A stretch of DNA of 22,542 bases from AP-16 sp046727735 (GTDB lineage: Bacteria > Pseudomonadota > Alphaproteobacteria > Rhizobiales > Xanthobacteraceae), in the NCBI GenBank assembly GCA_046727735.1, contig JBKPDF010000118.1:1-22542 (forward strand), in the 5' to 3' direction. A program made the translations under genes and the position numbers. Position 1 is the stretch's first letter, and each line of letters begins with the position of its first letter. The notes beneath the pieces were generated by a model. It was not told where the DNA came from, did no database searches, and saw nothing but the letters and a program-made list of their open reading frames with translations. Below are positions 14,859 to 21,100 of this stretch, one piece after another.

Positions 14859-16124
14859 ATGAGCAAGGCGCGCCGGCTATGCGCGGTTGCTGCGGCGCTG
14901 CTTGTGCCGATCAATGCCGCCGCGCAGGGGCTGCCGCCGGCCGATCCCGGCGGCCTCGGCCTGTCGGCCGAGCGGGTCGCGCGCATCGCGCCGGCGCTGC
15001 GCCGCGATATCGCTGCGGATCTCATTCCGGGCGCCGTCATGCTGATCGCCCGCAATGGCCGGACGGGCTATTTCGAGGCATTCGGCATGCGCGACAAGGA
15101 GCGCGGCGCCCCGATGCCGCGCGACGCGATGTTTCGGCTCGGCTCGATGACGAAGCCGATCACCATCGCGGCCGCCATGACGCTCGTCGAAGAAGGGCGC
15201 CTCTCGCTCGCCGACCCGATCTCTAAATTTCTTCCGGAATTCGCGCACATGCAGGTCGGGATCGAGCAGCAAGATCCCGCCACCGGCTTGGCGACGCTCA
15301 AGCTGGTGCCGGCCGCCCGTGAGATCCGCATCGAAGATTTGATGCGCCACACCTCGGGTTTCACCTACGAGGCGCTCGGGGAGGGACCCAAGGTCAAGGA
15401 GCTGTATCATGCGCTCGGCGTCGGGGCCCGCAACGAGACGTGCGCCGAGCTGGTGCAAAAGTTGGCGCGCCTGCCGCTGATGTATCAGCCGGGTACCGTG
15501 TGGGAGTACGGCCGCTCGATCGACGTGCTGGGACACATCCTCGAGCTTCTGTCGGGCCGGCCGTTGAGTGCGTTTCTGGCCGAGCGCGTGTTCGGCCCGT
15601 TGCGCATGCCGGACACGGCGTTCTGGGTGACGCCGGAAAATCAGGATCGGATAGCCGACGTGCTCCCGGCGCCGCCGGAAGGACGCCGGCTGGTGCTGGA
15701 CCTGAGCAAGCCGCCGGTGTTCGAGAGCGGCGGCGGCGGCCTGGTTTCGACCGCCGCGGATTATGCGCGTTTCCTGCAGATGCTGCTCAATGGCGGCGAG
15801 CTCGAGGGCGTGCGGCTGCTCAGCCCCAAATCAGCCGAACTGATGACGACCAACCGCCTCGGACCGGAAATCGACACCTCGGGGTGGAGCTATTACCCGG
15901 GCCCGGGCTACGGGTTCGGACTGGGATTTGCGGTGCGCGAAACGCTGGGGGTTGCTCCGCAGGTCGGCTCGCCCGGCGATTATTTCGTCGAAGGGCTCTA
16001 CGGCACATTCGCCTTCGCCGATCCCGCGGAACAGCTGCTCGCGGTGTTCATGATTCAGTCGCAGGAATGGCGGTATTATCGGCCGCTCGTGAAGGCGCTC
16101 GTGCTGCAGAGCCTCGTTCGTTGA
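14859..16124 (+). CDS. Serine hydrolase, beta-lactamase/esterase (class C-like) fold
   Basis: A 421-residue exported protein. A signal peptide (ARRLCAVAAALLVPINAAAQ, cut near AAA-Q) precedes a Beta-lactamase (PF00144) domain. The nucleophile motif is Ser96-Met-Thr-Lys99 in 'FRLGSMTKPITIAAAM', and the second motif is Tyr217 in WEYGRSIDVLG. Other family stretches are 'IEDLMRHTSGFTY', 'VFGPLRMPDTAFWV' and 'GGGGLVSTAADYARFLQMLLNGG'. No KTG is seen; the third motif position is probably in the 'VEGLYGTF' region. Such proteins are mostly carboxylesterases or D-amino-acid peptidases rather than true beta-lactamases. Its ribosome-binding site is weak, and coupling to the preceding membrane-protein gene is plausible. 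Confidence 0.88.
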   Translation: MSKARRLCAVAAALLVPINAAAQGLPPADPGGLGLSAERVARIAPALRRDIAADLIPGAVMLIARNGRTGYFEAFGMRDKERGAPMPRDAMFRLGSMTKPITIAAAMTLVEEGRLSLADPISKFLPEFAHMQVGIEQQDPATGLATLKLVPAAREIRIEDLMRHTSGFTYEALGEGPKVKELYHALGVGARNETCAELVQKLARLPLMYQPGTVWEYGRSIDVLGHILELLSGRPLSAFLAERVFGPLRMPDTAFWVTPENQDRIADVLPAPPEGRRLVLDLSKPPVFESGGGGLVSTAADYARFLQMLLNGGELEGVRLLSPKSAELMTTNRLGPEIDTSGWSYYPGPGYGFGLGFAVRETLGVAPQVGSPGDYFVEGLYGTFAFADPAEQLLAVFMIQSQEWRYYRPLVKALVLQSLVR

Positions 16125-16239
16125 GCCGAGCGGGCGCGCGTCAGTCCACGAAATCTTTGAGAAGGTGAAATAGCTCACGCTTTTGCGCCGGGGACCTTCC
16201 TATGCTTTTCGCCGCAAAAAGACGGAGGAGCGAGTGTCG

Positions 16240-16431
16240 ATGTTCGAGACGGCGTTCGAGGGGCGCGAGGCTGCAAATTCGGTCCGAACCGTCCCGTGGT
16301 TGTTCGCAGCCAAAGTTGTTTTCGCGCTGGCCCTGGTACTGACGGCGACCTTTGCGCTGGTGCGCACCGAGGTCCTCACCGTGGACCCGCAGCAGCTCGG
16401 GAACCCGGACCCGATCCTGTTCCTGCAGTAG
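16240..16431 (+). CDS. Small single-pass membrane protein (63 aa)
   Basis: A 63-residue protein with one hydrophobic segment (PWLFAAKVVFALALVLTATFALV, about residues 18-40), a charged N-terminus (MFETAFEGREAANSVR) and a polar C-terminus ending NPDPILFLQ. A strong GGAGGAG at 16224-16230 supports translation here. It is 5 nt from a GTG at 16234 (adding Val-Ser) and about 10 nt from the ATG at 16240, so either may be used. No family recognised. Confidence 0.6.
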   Translation: MFETAFEGREAANSVRTVPWLFAAKVVFALALVLTATFALVRTEVLTVDPQQLGNPDPILFLQ

Positions 16432-16464
16432 CGGCTCGCGCCTCCGGTCGCGGCAAACCGCCGT

Positions 16465-17664
16465 TCATCGCACGACGCCGCAGTCCCGCAGGCGGCGGAT
16501 CTCGGCTTCTTGCCAGCCGAACTTGCGCAGCACCGCGTCGCTGTCCTCGCCGACTTGCGGCGGGCACCGCGGCGCGACCTTCTCCTCGCCGCCGATCCAG
16601 ATCGGGCTGTTGATCGTGAGCATGCCGCCGTCCGCGAACGGGATCAGCACGTCGTTTTCCAGCATCTGCGCGTCGTTCGGCACGTCGTCGACCTCGGCGA
16701 CGACCCCGAAGATCAGGCCGTGGGAATCGAGAATGGCGCGCCAATCGGCGAGGTCCTTTTGGGCGAACACCTGGTCGAAGATCGCGCTGAGCTCGCGGGC
16801 ACGCGCGTGGCGGTCCCGCGTGGTGACGAAGCGCGAATCGGACGCCAGATCCTCACGCCCGAGGCATTTCAACAGCACCGGCCATTCCCGGTCCTCTTTG
16901 AGCAGCGAAAGGATGAGCCAGCGAGCGTCGCGGCAGCGATAGTGGTTGGTCATGGCGTTGAAGGTGTGTTCCCGCGGCGGCCGCGTCGGGATCGTCGCGC
17001 CGCACAGCCGCGCCTGCACCATGAGCCCGTTCGACCAAACGCCGTTCGCCATCAGCGAAGTGCTCACGTGGGCGCCGTCTCCGGTCCGCTCGCGGCGGTA
17101 GAGCGCACTGACGATCGCCCCGAACAGCGCGAGTGCCGAAGGATGATCGCCCATGCCGGGCAGCGATCGGGCCGGCGGGCCGGCGTGATCCGGGCGCACG
17201 AGGTCCATCATCCCGGAGCGCGCCCACCAGGCATTGCTGTCGAACCCCGGCTTGTTCGCCTCCTTGCCATTCTCCCCGTAGCCGGTGAAGGACGCGTAGA
17301 TCAGGCGCGCGTTGCGCGGCGCCAGGTCCTGATAGGTGATGCCGAGGCGCTTGCGCACGGCCGGCGGGAAATTGGTGATGAACACGTCGGCGCGAGGCAC
17401 CATCCGATAGAGCACCGCCTGGCCTTCCGCCTTGCTGAGATCGAGCGCCAGGCCTTGTTTGTTGCGGGATTCGAGCAGCCAAGCCCAGTTGTGCTCGGAC
17501 TTGGGGTTGCCGGGCAGCTGCGGGAGATGGCGGAACGGGTCGCCCGAGGGCGGCTCGATCTTGATCACCTCGGCGCCGAAATCGGCAAGGATCGTCGCCG
17601 CTGCGGGCGCGGCGATGAAGCTCGCGCAATCGAGCACCGTCAGTCCTTCGAAGATCCGCTGCAT
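16465..17664 (-). CDS. CoA-transferase family III (CaiB/BaiF type)
   Basis: A 399-residue protein of the formyl-CoA transferase/CaiB family, which moves CoA between carboxylic acids through an aspartyl-CoA anhydride. The N-terminal part 'GLTVLDCASFIAAPAAATILADFGAEVIKIEPPSGDPFR' is diagnostic. 'NFPPAVRKRLGI', 'NARLIYASFTGYG' and 'GFDSNAWWARSGMM' follow. The catalytic Asp is most likely Asp173 in LPGMGDHPSALAL. The C-terminal 'FADGGMLTINSPIWIGG' region is also typical. The physiological CoA donor and acceptor cannot be told; the context of Mo-hydroxylase, hydratase and hydroxyacid dehydrogenase only suggests catabolism of an organic acid. CGGAG precedes the ATG. It borders the foreign-looking module. 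Confidence 0.9.
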   Translation of the reverse strand: MQRIFEGLTVLDCASFIAAPAAATILADFGAEVIKIEPPSGDPFRHLPQLPGNPKSEHNWAWLLESRNKQGLALDLSKAEGQAVLYRMVPRADVFITNFPPAVRKRLGITYQDLAPRNARLIYASFTGYGENGKEANKPGFDSNAWWARSGMMDLVRPDHAGPPARSLPGMGDHPSALALFGAIVSALYRRERTGDGAHVSTSLMANGVWSNGLMVQARLCGATIPTRPPREHTFNAMTNHYRCRDARWLILSLLKEDREWPVLLKCLGREDLASDSRFVTTRDRHARARELSAIFDQVFAQKDLADWRAILDSHGLIFGVVAEVDDVPNDAQMLENDVLIPFADGGMLTINSPIWIGGEEKVAPRCPPQVGEDSDAVLRKFGWQEAEIRRLRDCGVVR

Positions 17665-17737
17665 TCCGCGATGCTCCGTAAATGGTTCGGCAGCAGTACC
17701 GGCATATGCGTTCGGCCGGTTTTGCCTCGGCGTGCGC

Positions 17738-17842
17738 CTACATGCCGAGGCTGGCCAGTTGACGAACGTAGCCGCGATTCCACGTCGGGCTGACGAGCAC
17801 CTCGTTGAGGCGAAAGCGCTCAGCGCGAAAAGCTGAATCCAT
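17738..17842 (-). pseudogene. 34-residue ORF, probably the cut-off 3' end of a gene
   Basis: Read leftwards from an ATG at 17842: MDSAFRAERFRLNEVLVSPT, then WNRGYVRQLASLGM and a stop. The RLNEVLVSPTWNRGYVRQL text looks like the C-terminus of a larger protein rather than a free peptide. No good ribosome-binding site precedes it, and a TAG in the same frame lies about 24 nt upstream. It lies just left of the inferred edge of the low-GC module, so integration of that module may have removed the rest. Parent family not identified. Confidence 0.35.
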
Positions 17843-17868
17843 ACCGCTACTTAGCTCCAAACCCTAAG

Positions 17869-17893
17869 CCGGGGTAGCGCCCAGGGTAACACC
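17869..17893 (+). repeat. Left copy of an imperfect repeat bordering the module
   Basis: CCGGGGTAGCGC followed by CCAGGGTAACACC resembles CCGGGTAGCGC followed by TGGGGTAACATT at 20458-20480. The match is imperfect, with small gaps. It could be a relic of module ends or a shared regulatory sequence. Confidence 0.3.
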
Positions 17894-17938
17894 CCGCGGC
17901 AACCGACGAACTTTGCCGTCCATGCCCGTGCGCACCTC

Positions 17939-17963
17939 CAACTGTCCATCGGATGGACAGTTG
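17939..17963. promoter_or_regulatory. 25-bp perfect palindrome, likely operator
   Basis: CAACTGTCCATC (17939-17950), one G, then the exact reverse complement GATGGACAGTTG (17952-17963). It is centred about 114 bp upstream of the AlpA-like gene, in its leader region. The embedded 9-mer AACTGTCCA is the same one that is tandemly repeated at 20313-20338, so one protein may bind both sites. No -35/-10 can be assigned with confidence. Confidence 0.7.
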
Positions 17964-18064
17964 CAGCCGGTGCACTCGCGCCCGATTTTTCTCCCGAGTG
18001 CGCCTCACGGATCGAGCCGGGAAGCGTGTATCCCGTGAGCCACCATAAACCGTGGAGACACCCA

Positions 18065-18307
18065 GTGAACATTCTCAGACGGCCAGAGGTGTCGGCAAGG
18101 ACCGGCTTGTCGTCACCGACAATCTGGCGACTTGAACGCGCGGGCAAATTCCCGGCGCGCGTGCAGCTCTCAGCAAATAGCGTCGGCTGGCACGAGTCCG
18201 AGGTTGAAGCCTGGATCGAGTCACGTGATCGAGTGAACGCGGAGAAAGTCGCGGATGAAATGCGGCGCTCGTATGAGCCGCGCGGAACAATCATTGACGC
18301 TGGATGA
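18065..18307 (+). CDS. AlpA-like DNA-binding regulator/excisionase
   Basis: An 80-residue protein from a GTG start. 'ILRRPEVSARTGLSSPTIWRLERAGKFPARVQLSANSVGWHESEVEAWIESRD' is a standard AlpA/MerR-like winged-helix pattern (usual form: LLRL.EV...TGLSRSTIYR....G.FP..V.LG..AVGW..SEVEAWI). AlpA of CP4-57 activates the prophage integrase; relatives in satellites act as excisionase or operon regulator. GGAG lies about 9 nt before the GTG. Its stop overlaps the next start (ATGA), so the genes 18065-20176 form one operon. The palindrome at 17939-17963 is a natural candidate for autoregulation. Confidence 0.85.
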   Translation: MNILRRPEVSARTGLSSPTIWRLERAGKFPARVQLSANSVGWHESEVEAWIESRDRVNAEKVADEMRRSYEPRGTIIDAG

Positions 18308-18696
18308 GCAACGAATACTCCGAGCTGCGTCGCACCTTCGCCGTCCAATGCCGCCGAGCTGATGCGGAACGCCGTAAGGCGTTCGCGGAAGGCCGGACGC
18401 TCGCGGTAATCACGGATAACACCGTGACTTATGTAACGCGCGCAAACAGCAGAGCCGGGGCGCCGGCCTCCACTGTCGAAGCCGCCATGTATCAGTTGCG
18501 CGAGCGGGGAATTGAGGCGCTGAAAGACCCGAGCTGTCAAAGGCGACTGAGCGAGCTTTCCAATACTCAGCTCCGAGATGTTGTCGGCAGGCTGAAGGCG
18601 CTAAGGGCTCGATACCCGAAGATCACAAAAGAGGTGATTGCGATTGTCGCGCAAATGCGGCTGCGCAGGGAAATGGCAAATGCGCCAGCCGCGTAA
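18304..18696 (+). CDS. Hypothetical protein of the mobile module (130 aa)
   Basis: A 130-residue, mostly helical, basic protein. The N-terminus (SELRRTFAVQCRRADAERRK) is a charged helix. A short beta-prone piece (TLAVITDNTVTYVTRA) follows, then 'TVEAAMYQLRERGIEALKDPSCQRRLSELSNTQLRDVVGRLKALR'. No known domain was recognised. It overlaps the AlpA-like gene by 4 nt and the helicase gene by 17 nt, so it belongs to the same operon. Its position before a replicative helicase suggests an accessory replication or regulatory factor, but nothing in the sequence proves this. Confidence 0.7.
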   Translation: MSNEYSELRRTFAVQCRRADAERRKAFAEGRTLAVITDNTVTYVTRANSRAGAPASTVEAAMYQLRERGIEALKDPSCQRRLSELSNTQLRDVVGRLKALRARYPKITKEVIAIVAQMRLRREMANAPAA

Positions 18697-20176
18697 TCTT
18701 GCCGATGAGGACGATTTCGAGGACGCGGAGCTAGACGCCGAGCACCAAGCTATTCTGGACAAACTGGCGCCGCTTCCGAGGGAGCAGAGCCCGAACGTTG
18801 TACGGCAGCCGAAGGCCAGCGATCTAGGCGACGCGCTCGGCGCGCGACTCCAACAGCAGCTTGCCCCGCCCATTCCGACCGATCCAGAGCTTGACGAACT
18901 TAACGAGCTTTTCGCCGTCGTTACGATAGGCGCCAACGTCCGCATAATGACGCTGCAGGAAAGCCCGCCCATCTTCTACCATCTGGCCGATTTTAAGTTG
19001 CTGCTCGGGAACCGCACCAAGCAAGTGACAGAAGCCGACAATGACGGCCAGCCCAAAAAGAAAACGATCCTAACCGCGACGTGGTGGCTCAAGCATCCCA
19101 ATCGGCGGCAATACCGGGGAGTCGTTTTCGAACCGGGTAAGCCCGATGAGGTCGATGGATGCCGCAACCTGTGGACCGGCTTCGCCGTCCAGCCCCAGGC
19201 GGGTGATTGCTCACAGTTTCTGGAATTCCTCCGCGATGTAGTGTGCGACGACAACGCGACGCACTATGCATATTTGCTCGATGTCATGGCCGACACGGTG
19301 CAGCGCCCGAACAAGCAGGGTGACGTTGCGATCGTCCTGCGGGGCAAAGAAGGTGTTGGCAAGGGGTTCACTGTAAACACGTTCGGCCGCATCTTCGGGC
19401 GGCATTTTCTCCCCATAACGCAGGCGCCACAGGTAACCGGCAAATTCAACGGGCACCTCGCGTATTGTCTCCTGCTGTTCGCGGATGAAGCCTTCTTCGC
19501 TGGCGACCGGCAACACGAATCGACGCTCAAGGCGCTTGTGACCGAGGGGCTCATAATGATCGAGCGCAAGGGGCTTGACGCCGTGCGCTCCCCGAACCTC
19601 ACGCATTTATGGATTAGCTCCAACGAGACTTGGGTTGTTCCAGCCGGCCCCACAGCGCGCCGGTTCTTCTGTCTCGACGTGGCCGATATACGCCGAGGCG
19701 ACACAAGCTATTTCGCGGCGATCAATGGGCAAATGGAGAACGGTGGAACGGCGGCCCTGCTCGATTTCCTGCTTAAGCGAGACTTGAAGGGCAGGGACAT
19801 TCGCAAGGTGCCGCAGACCGCCATGCTGGCCGAACAGAAGGCCTTAAGCCGGCGCGGCATGGATGCGTTGGTCGAGTGGATTCTCAACGAGGGCTCAATC
19901 CCGTGCGCGGACAGCCAAGACCCGAGCATCGGGATCACAACCGATCCGGCAGCCAATGAAACGCTCTTCGATTGGGCTCGGCGTAGCATTCCAGACCTGA
20001 AGCACAAGTCACCGACCGCAATGACCCGAACGCTCAAACAAGAATGGGGATGCGAAAGCTGGCACTCGGGCAATCGGCGCGGCGTGCGCTTTCCGCCTCG
20101 TGCAGAGCTGCGTGAGCGGTTCACGGCCAAGCATGGGCCGGTTGAGCTCGACGCGGACAACGGGACTTGGGGCTAG
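18680..20176 (+). CDS. Phage/satellite-type primase-helicase (DUF5906-like SF3/AAA+ ATPase)
   Basis: About 498 residues. The N-terminal 75 residues are acidic and probably disordered. 'FAVVTIGANVRIMTL', 'WWLKHPNRRQYRGVVFEPGK' and 'NLWTGFAVQPQAGDCSQFLEFLRDVV' then form the family's pre-ATPase region. Walker A is RGKEGVGKGF (Gly222 to Lys228), Walker B is LLLFADEAFF (Asp269-Glu270), and Asn315 in HLWISSNETWVVP is the sensor residue. 'GPTARRFFCLDV' holds a likely arginine finger, and the C-terminus has 'HSGNRRGVRFPP'. Such proteins unwind origins of phages, plasmids and satellites. No archaeo-eukaryotic primase domain is seen here or in a neighbouring gene. ATG 18680 (AGGGA 9 nt before) was preferred over 18638, which would lie further inside the preceding gene. 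Confidence 0.88.
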   Translation: MRQPRNLADEDDFEDAELDAEHQAILDKLAPLPREQSPNVVRQPKASDLGDALGARLQQQLAPPIPTDPELDELNELFAVVTIGANVRIMTLQESPPIFYHLADFKLLLGNRTKQVTEADNDGQPKKKTILTATWWLKHPNRRQYRGVVFEPGKPDEVDGCRNLWTGFAVQPQAGDCSQFLEFLRDVVCDDNATHYAYLLDVMADTVQRPNKQGDVAIVLRGKEGVGKGFTVNTFGRIFGRHFLPITQAPQVTGKFNGHLAYCLLLFADEAFFAGDRQHESTLKALVTEGLIMIERKGLDAVRSPNLTHLWISSNETWVVPAGPTARRFFCLDVADIRRGDTSYFAAINGQMENGGTAALLDFLLKRDLKGRDIRKVPQTAMLAEQKALSRRGMDALVEWILNEGSIPCADSQDPSIGITTDPAANETLFDWARRSIPDLKHKSPTAMTRTLKQEWGCESWHSGNRRGVRFPPRAELRERFTAKHGPVELDADNGTWG

Positions 20177-20238
20177 GCAAAGTGTCCAATCTGCCCAGAA
20201 CTGTCCGGGCGAAAGTCCTTATATTTCAAGGCTTGGGC

Positions 20239-20261
20239 ACTTTGGACACTTTGGACACTTT
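20239..20261 (-). repeat. Iteron-like array 1 (9-bp unit ACTTTGGAC)
   Basis: Two full tandem copies of ACTTTGGAC (20239-20247, 20248-20256) and a partial third (ACTTT). Read on the minus strand the unit is GTCCAAAGT. A single plus-oriented relative, AAAGTGTCCAA, lies at 20179-20189. Confidence 0.85.
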
Positions 20262-20312
20262 ATTTAGAGCCAATAAAATACTGAAAGCCCTGAAAAGTTG
20301 TGGCGGTTTTAG

Positions 20313-20338
20313 AACTGTCCAAACTGTCCAAACTGTCC
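20313..20338 (+). repeat. Iteron-like array 2 (9-bp unit AACTGTCCA)
   Basis: Copies at 20313-20321 and 20322-20330 are exact AACTGTCCA; the third (20331-20338) is AACTGTCC followed by G. The orientation is opposite to array 1, and the same 9-mer builds the palindrome at 17939-17963. Confidence 0.88.
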
Positions 20339-20457
20339 GCGATTGGCTCGTTTTGCGGGTCTCTTCCATACCGCGATACGCAAGCACGTCGTTTGTGCCG
20401 ATGTGCGTTGCGTTCCAAGACACTGATATTGCTAGAGAAGGCCAGGGCAGGCGATGG

Positions 20458-20480
20458 CCGGGTAGCGCTGGGGTAACATT
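20458..20480 (+). repeat. Right copy of the imperfect TAGCGC/GGGTAACA repeat
   Basis: CCGGGTAGCGC then TGGGGTAACATT, resembling 17869-17893. It lies in the non-coding region between the iteron arrays and the small HTH gene. Confidence 0.3.
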
Positions 20481-20543
20481 CAAACCCCATCCCATGCCTC
20501 TGGTCCCGCCTGGAGCCGACCCACGCCCCCCTGTTCCGGGGTT

Positions 20544-20571
20544 GGGAGTCCCACTGGAGCACAGGGCTCCC
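20544..20571 (+). terminator. Hairpin upstream of the small HTH gene
   Basis: GGGAGTCC (20544-20551) pairs with GGGCTCCC (20564-20571) over 8 bp with one G-T wobble and a 12-nt loop. No T-tract follows. It could end the helicase operon or be part of the origin. Confidence 0.3.
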
Positions 20572-20635
20572 GTATATGCCCGTCTCTGAGCCTATCCAAA
20601 ATAATTGCGCATTTATCAGCAACGAGGGACGTTAT

Positions 20636-20929
20636 ATGGACGAAAAAATACTGGAATTATGGAATCAGGGTCTTTCGCGGTACCAAATTGCCGATCAATT
20701 AAATATCTGGCCAAAGGACGTGCACGCGGCGGTCATGCGCGGCAGGCGTCGGGCTGATCCTCGTGCGGTGAAGCGGGATCGAATCGAGGCTGTGCGGGCC
20801 GGAAACGAACGCCGCTGGGCTTGGCTCTACCGATCTGACTTTGTGAAGCGGCGCGAGTTAGTTAAAAAATTTGGCGCTGGAAGCAAGCAAGAGCTTATAG
20901 ATGCCCTGAAGCGGTATCGGGGCGAATAA
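20636..20929 (+). CDS. Small helix-turn-helix protein of the mobile module (97 aa)
   Basis: A 97-residue basic protein. 'ILELWNQGLSRYQIADQLNIWPKDVHAAVMRGRR' reads as a homeodomain-like HTH of the kind in resolvase tails and GcrA-like or phage terminase-small-like proteins. A helical region 'NERRWAWLYRSDFVKRRELVKKFGAGSKQELIDALKRYRGE' follows. GAGGGAC lies about 6 nt before the ATG at 20636, which decides the start over 20576. Its AT-rich, AAA/ATA-using codons contrast with the flanking chromosome, supporting horizontal origin. It is separated from the helicase operon by the iteron region and may have its own promoter. Its specific role is unknown. Confidence 0.7.
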   Translation: MDEKILELWNQGLSRYQIADQLNIWPKDVHAAVMRGRRRADPRAVKRDRIEAVRAGNERRWAWLYRSDFVKRRELVKKFGAGSKQELIDALKRYRGE

Positions 20930-20936
20930 CAGGGCA

Positions 20937-20953
20937 GCTTTGAGGGGCAAAGC
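20937..20953 (+). terminator. Short hairpin after the HTH gene
   Basis: GCTTTG (20937-20942) and CAAAGC (20948-20953) form a 6-bp stem with a 5-nt loop, 8 nt after the stop codon. No T-run follows, so terminator activity is tentative. Confidence 0.3.
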
Positions 20954-21015
20954 GGACCAGCTGCTCCTAGGGGCGGAGGACCGCTAATGACCCATCTGAG
21001 ACATTGGCCAATCGC

Positions 21016-21078
21016 TCAGTAGACCATGTCCGGGGTCAATTTCAGCCCTTCCAGCGTGGTATAGTCTTCCATTACGAA
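21016..21078 (-). pseudogene. Twenty-residue C-terminal gene remnant
   Basis: Read leftwards: FVMEDYTTLEGLKLTPDMVY then TGA at 21016-21018. It looks like the tail of a real protein, but the frame continues into DNA that also encodes the start of the rightward substrate-binding gene, so the rest of the parent gene is gone. The parent family is not identified with confidence. Confidence 0.35.
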
Positions 21079-21100
21079 GCCTGCTGAGCATGGGTGGAAC

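Larger units (their letters stand above)
20177..20635. other. Putative replication origin region with opposed 9-bp repeat arrays
   Basis: A 459-bp non-coding stretch after the helicase gene. It holds AAAGTGTCCAA (20179-20189), AACTGTCC (20199-20206), a minus-oriented array of ACTTTGGAC units (20239-20261), and an AT-rich core with TATTTAGAGCCAATAAAATA at 20261-20280. A plus-oriented array AACTGTCCA, AACTGTCCA, AACTGTCC follows (20313-20338). On one strand both arrays share the 9-bp periodic text GTCCAAA(G/C)T. Iterons flanking an AT-rich segment next to a helicase gene are typical of P4-like and plasmid origins. This reading is an inference. Confidence 0.6.

Noticed and set aside
14859..16124. 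Annotating the serine hydrolase as a beta-lactamase resistance gene
   Set aside because: SxxK is present but a KTG box is not seen, and family members are mainly esterases or peptidases; the sequence does not support resistance.
17939..20340. Repeats in the module considered as a CRISPR array
   Set aside because: Units are 9 bp and directly abutting, with no spacers and no cas genes.
20167..20622. Open frames in both directions through the region after the helicase
   Set aside because: Their low-complexity text (for example LDTLDTLF, TVQTVQTV) is the translation of 9-bp iterons, which preserve any frame; no start signals.
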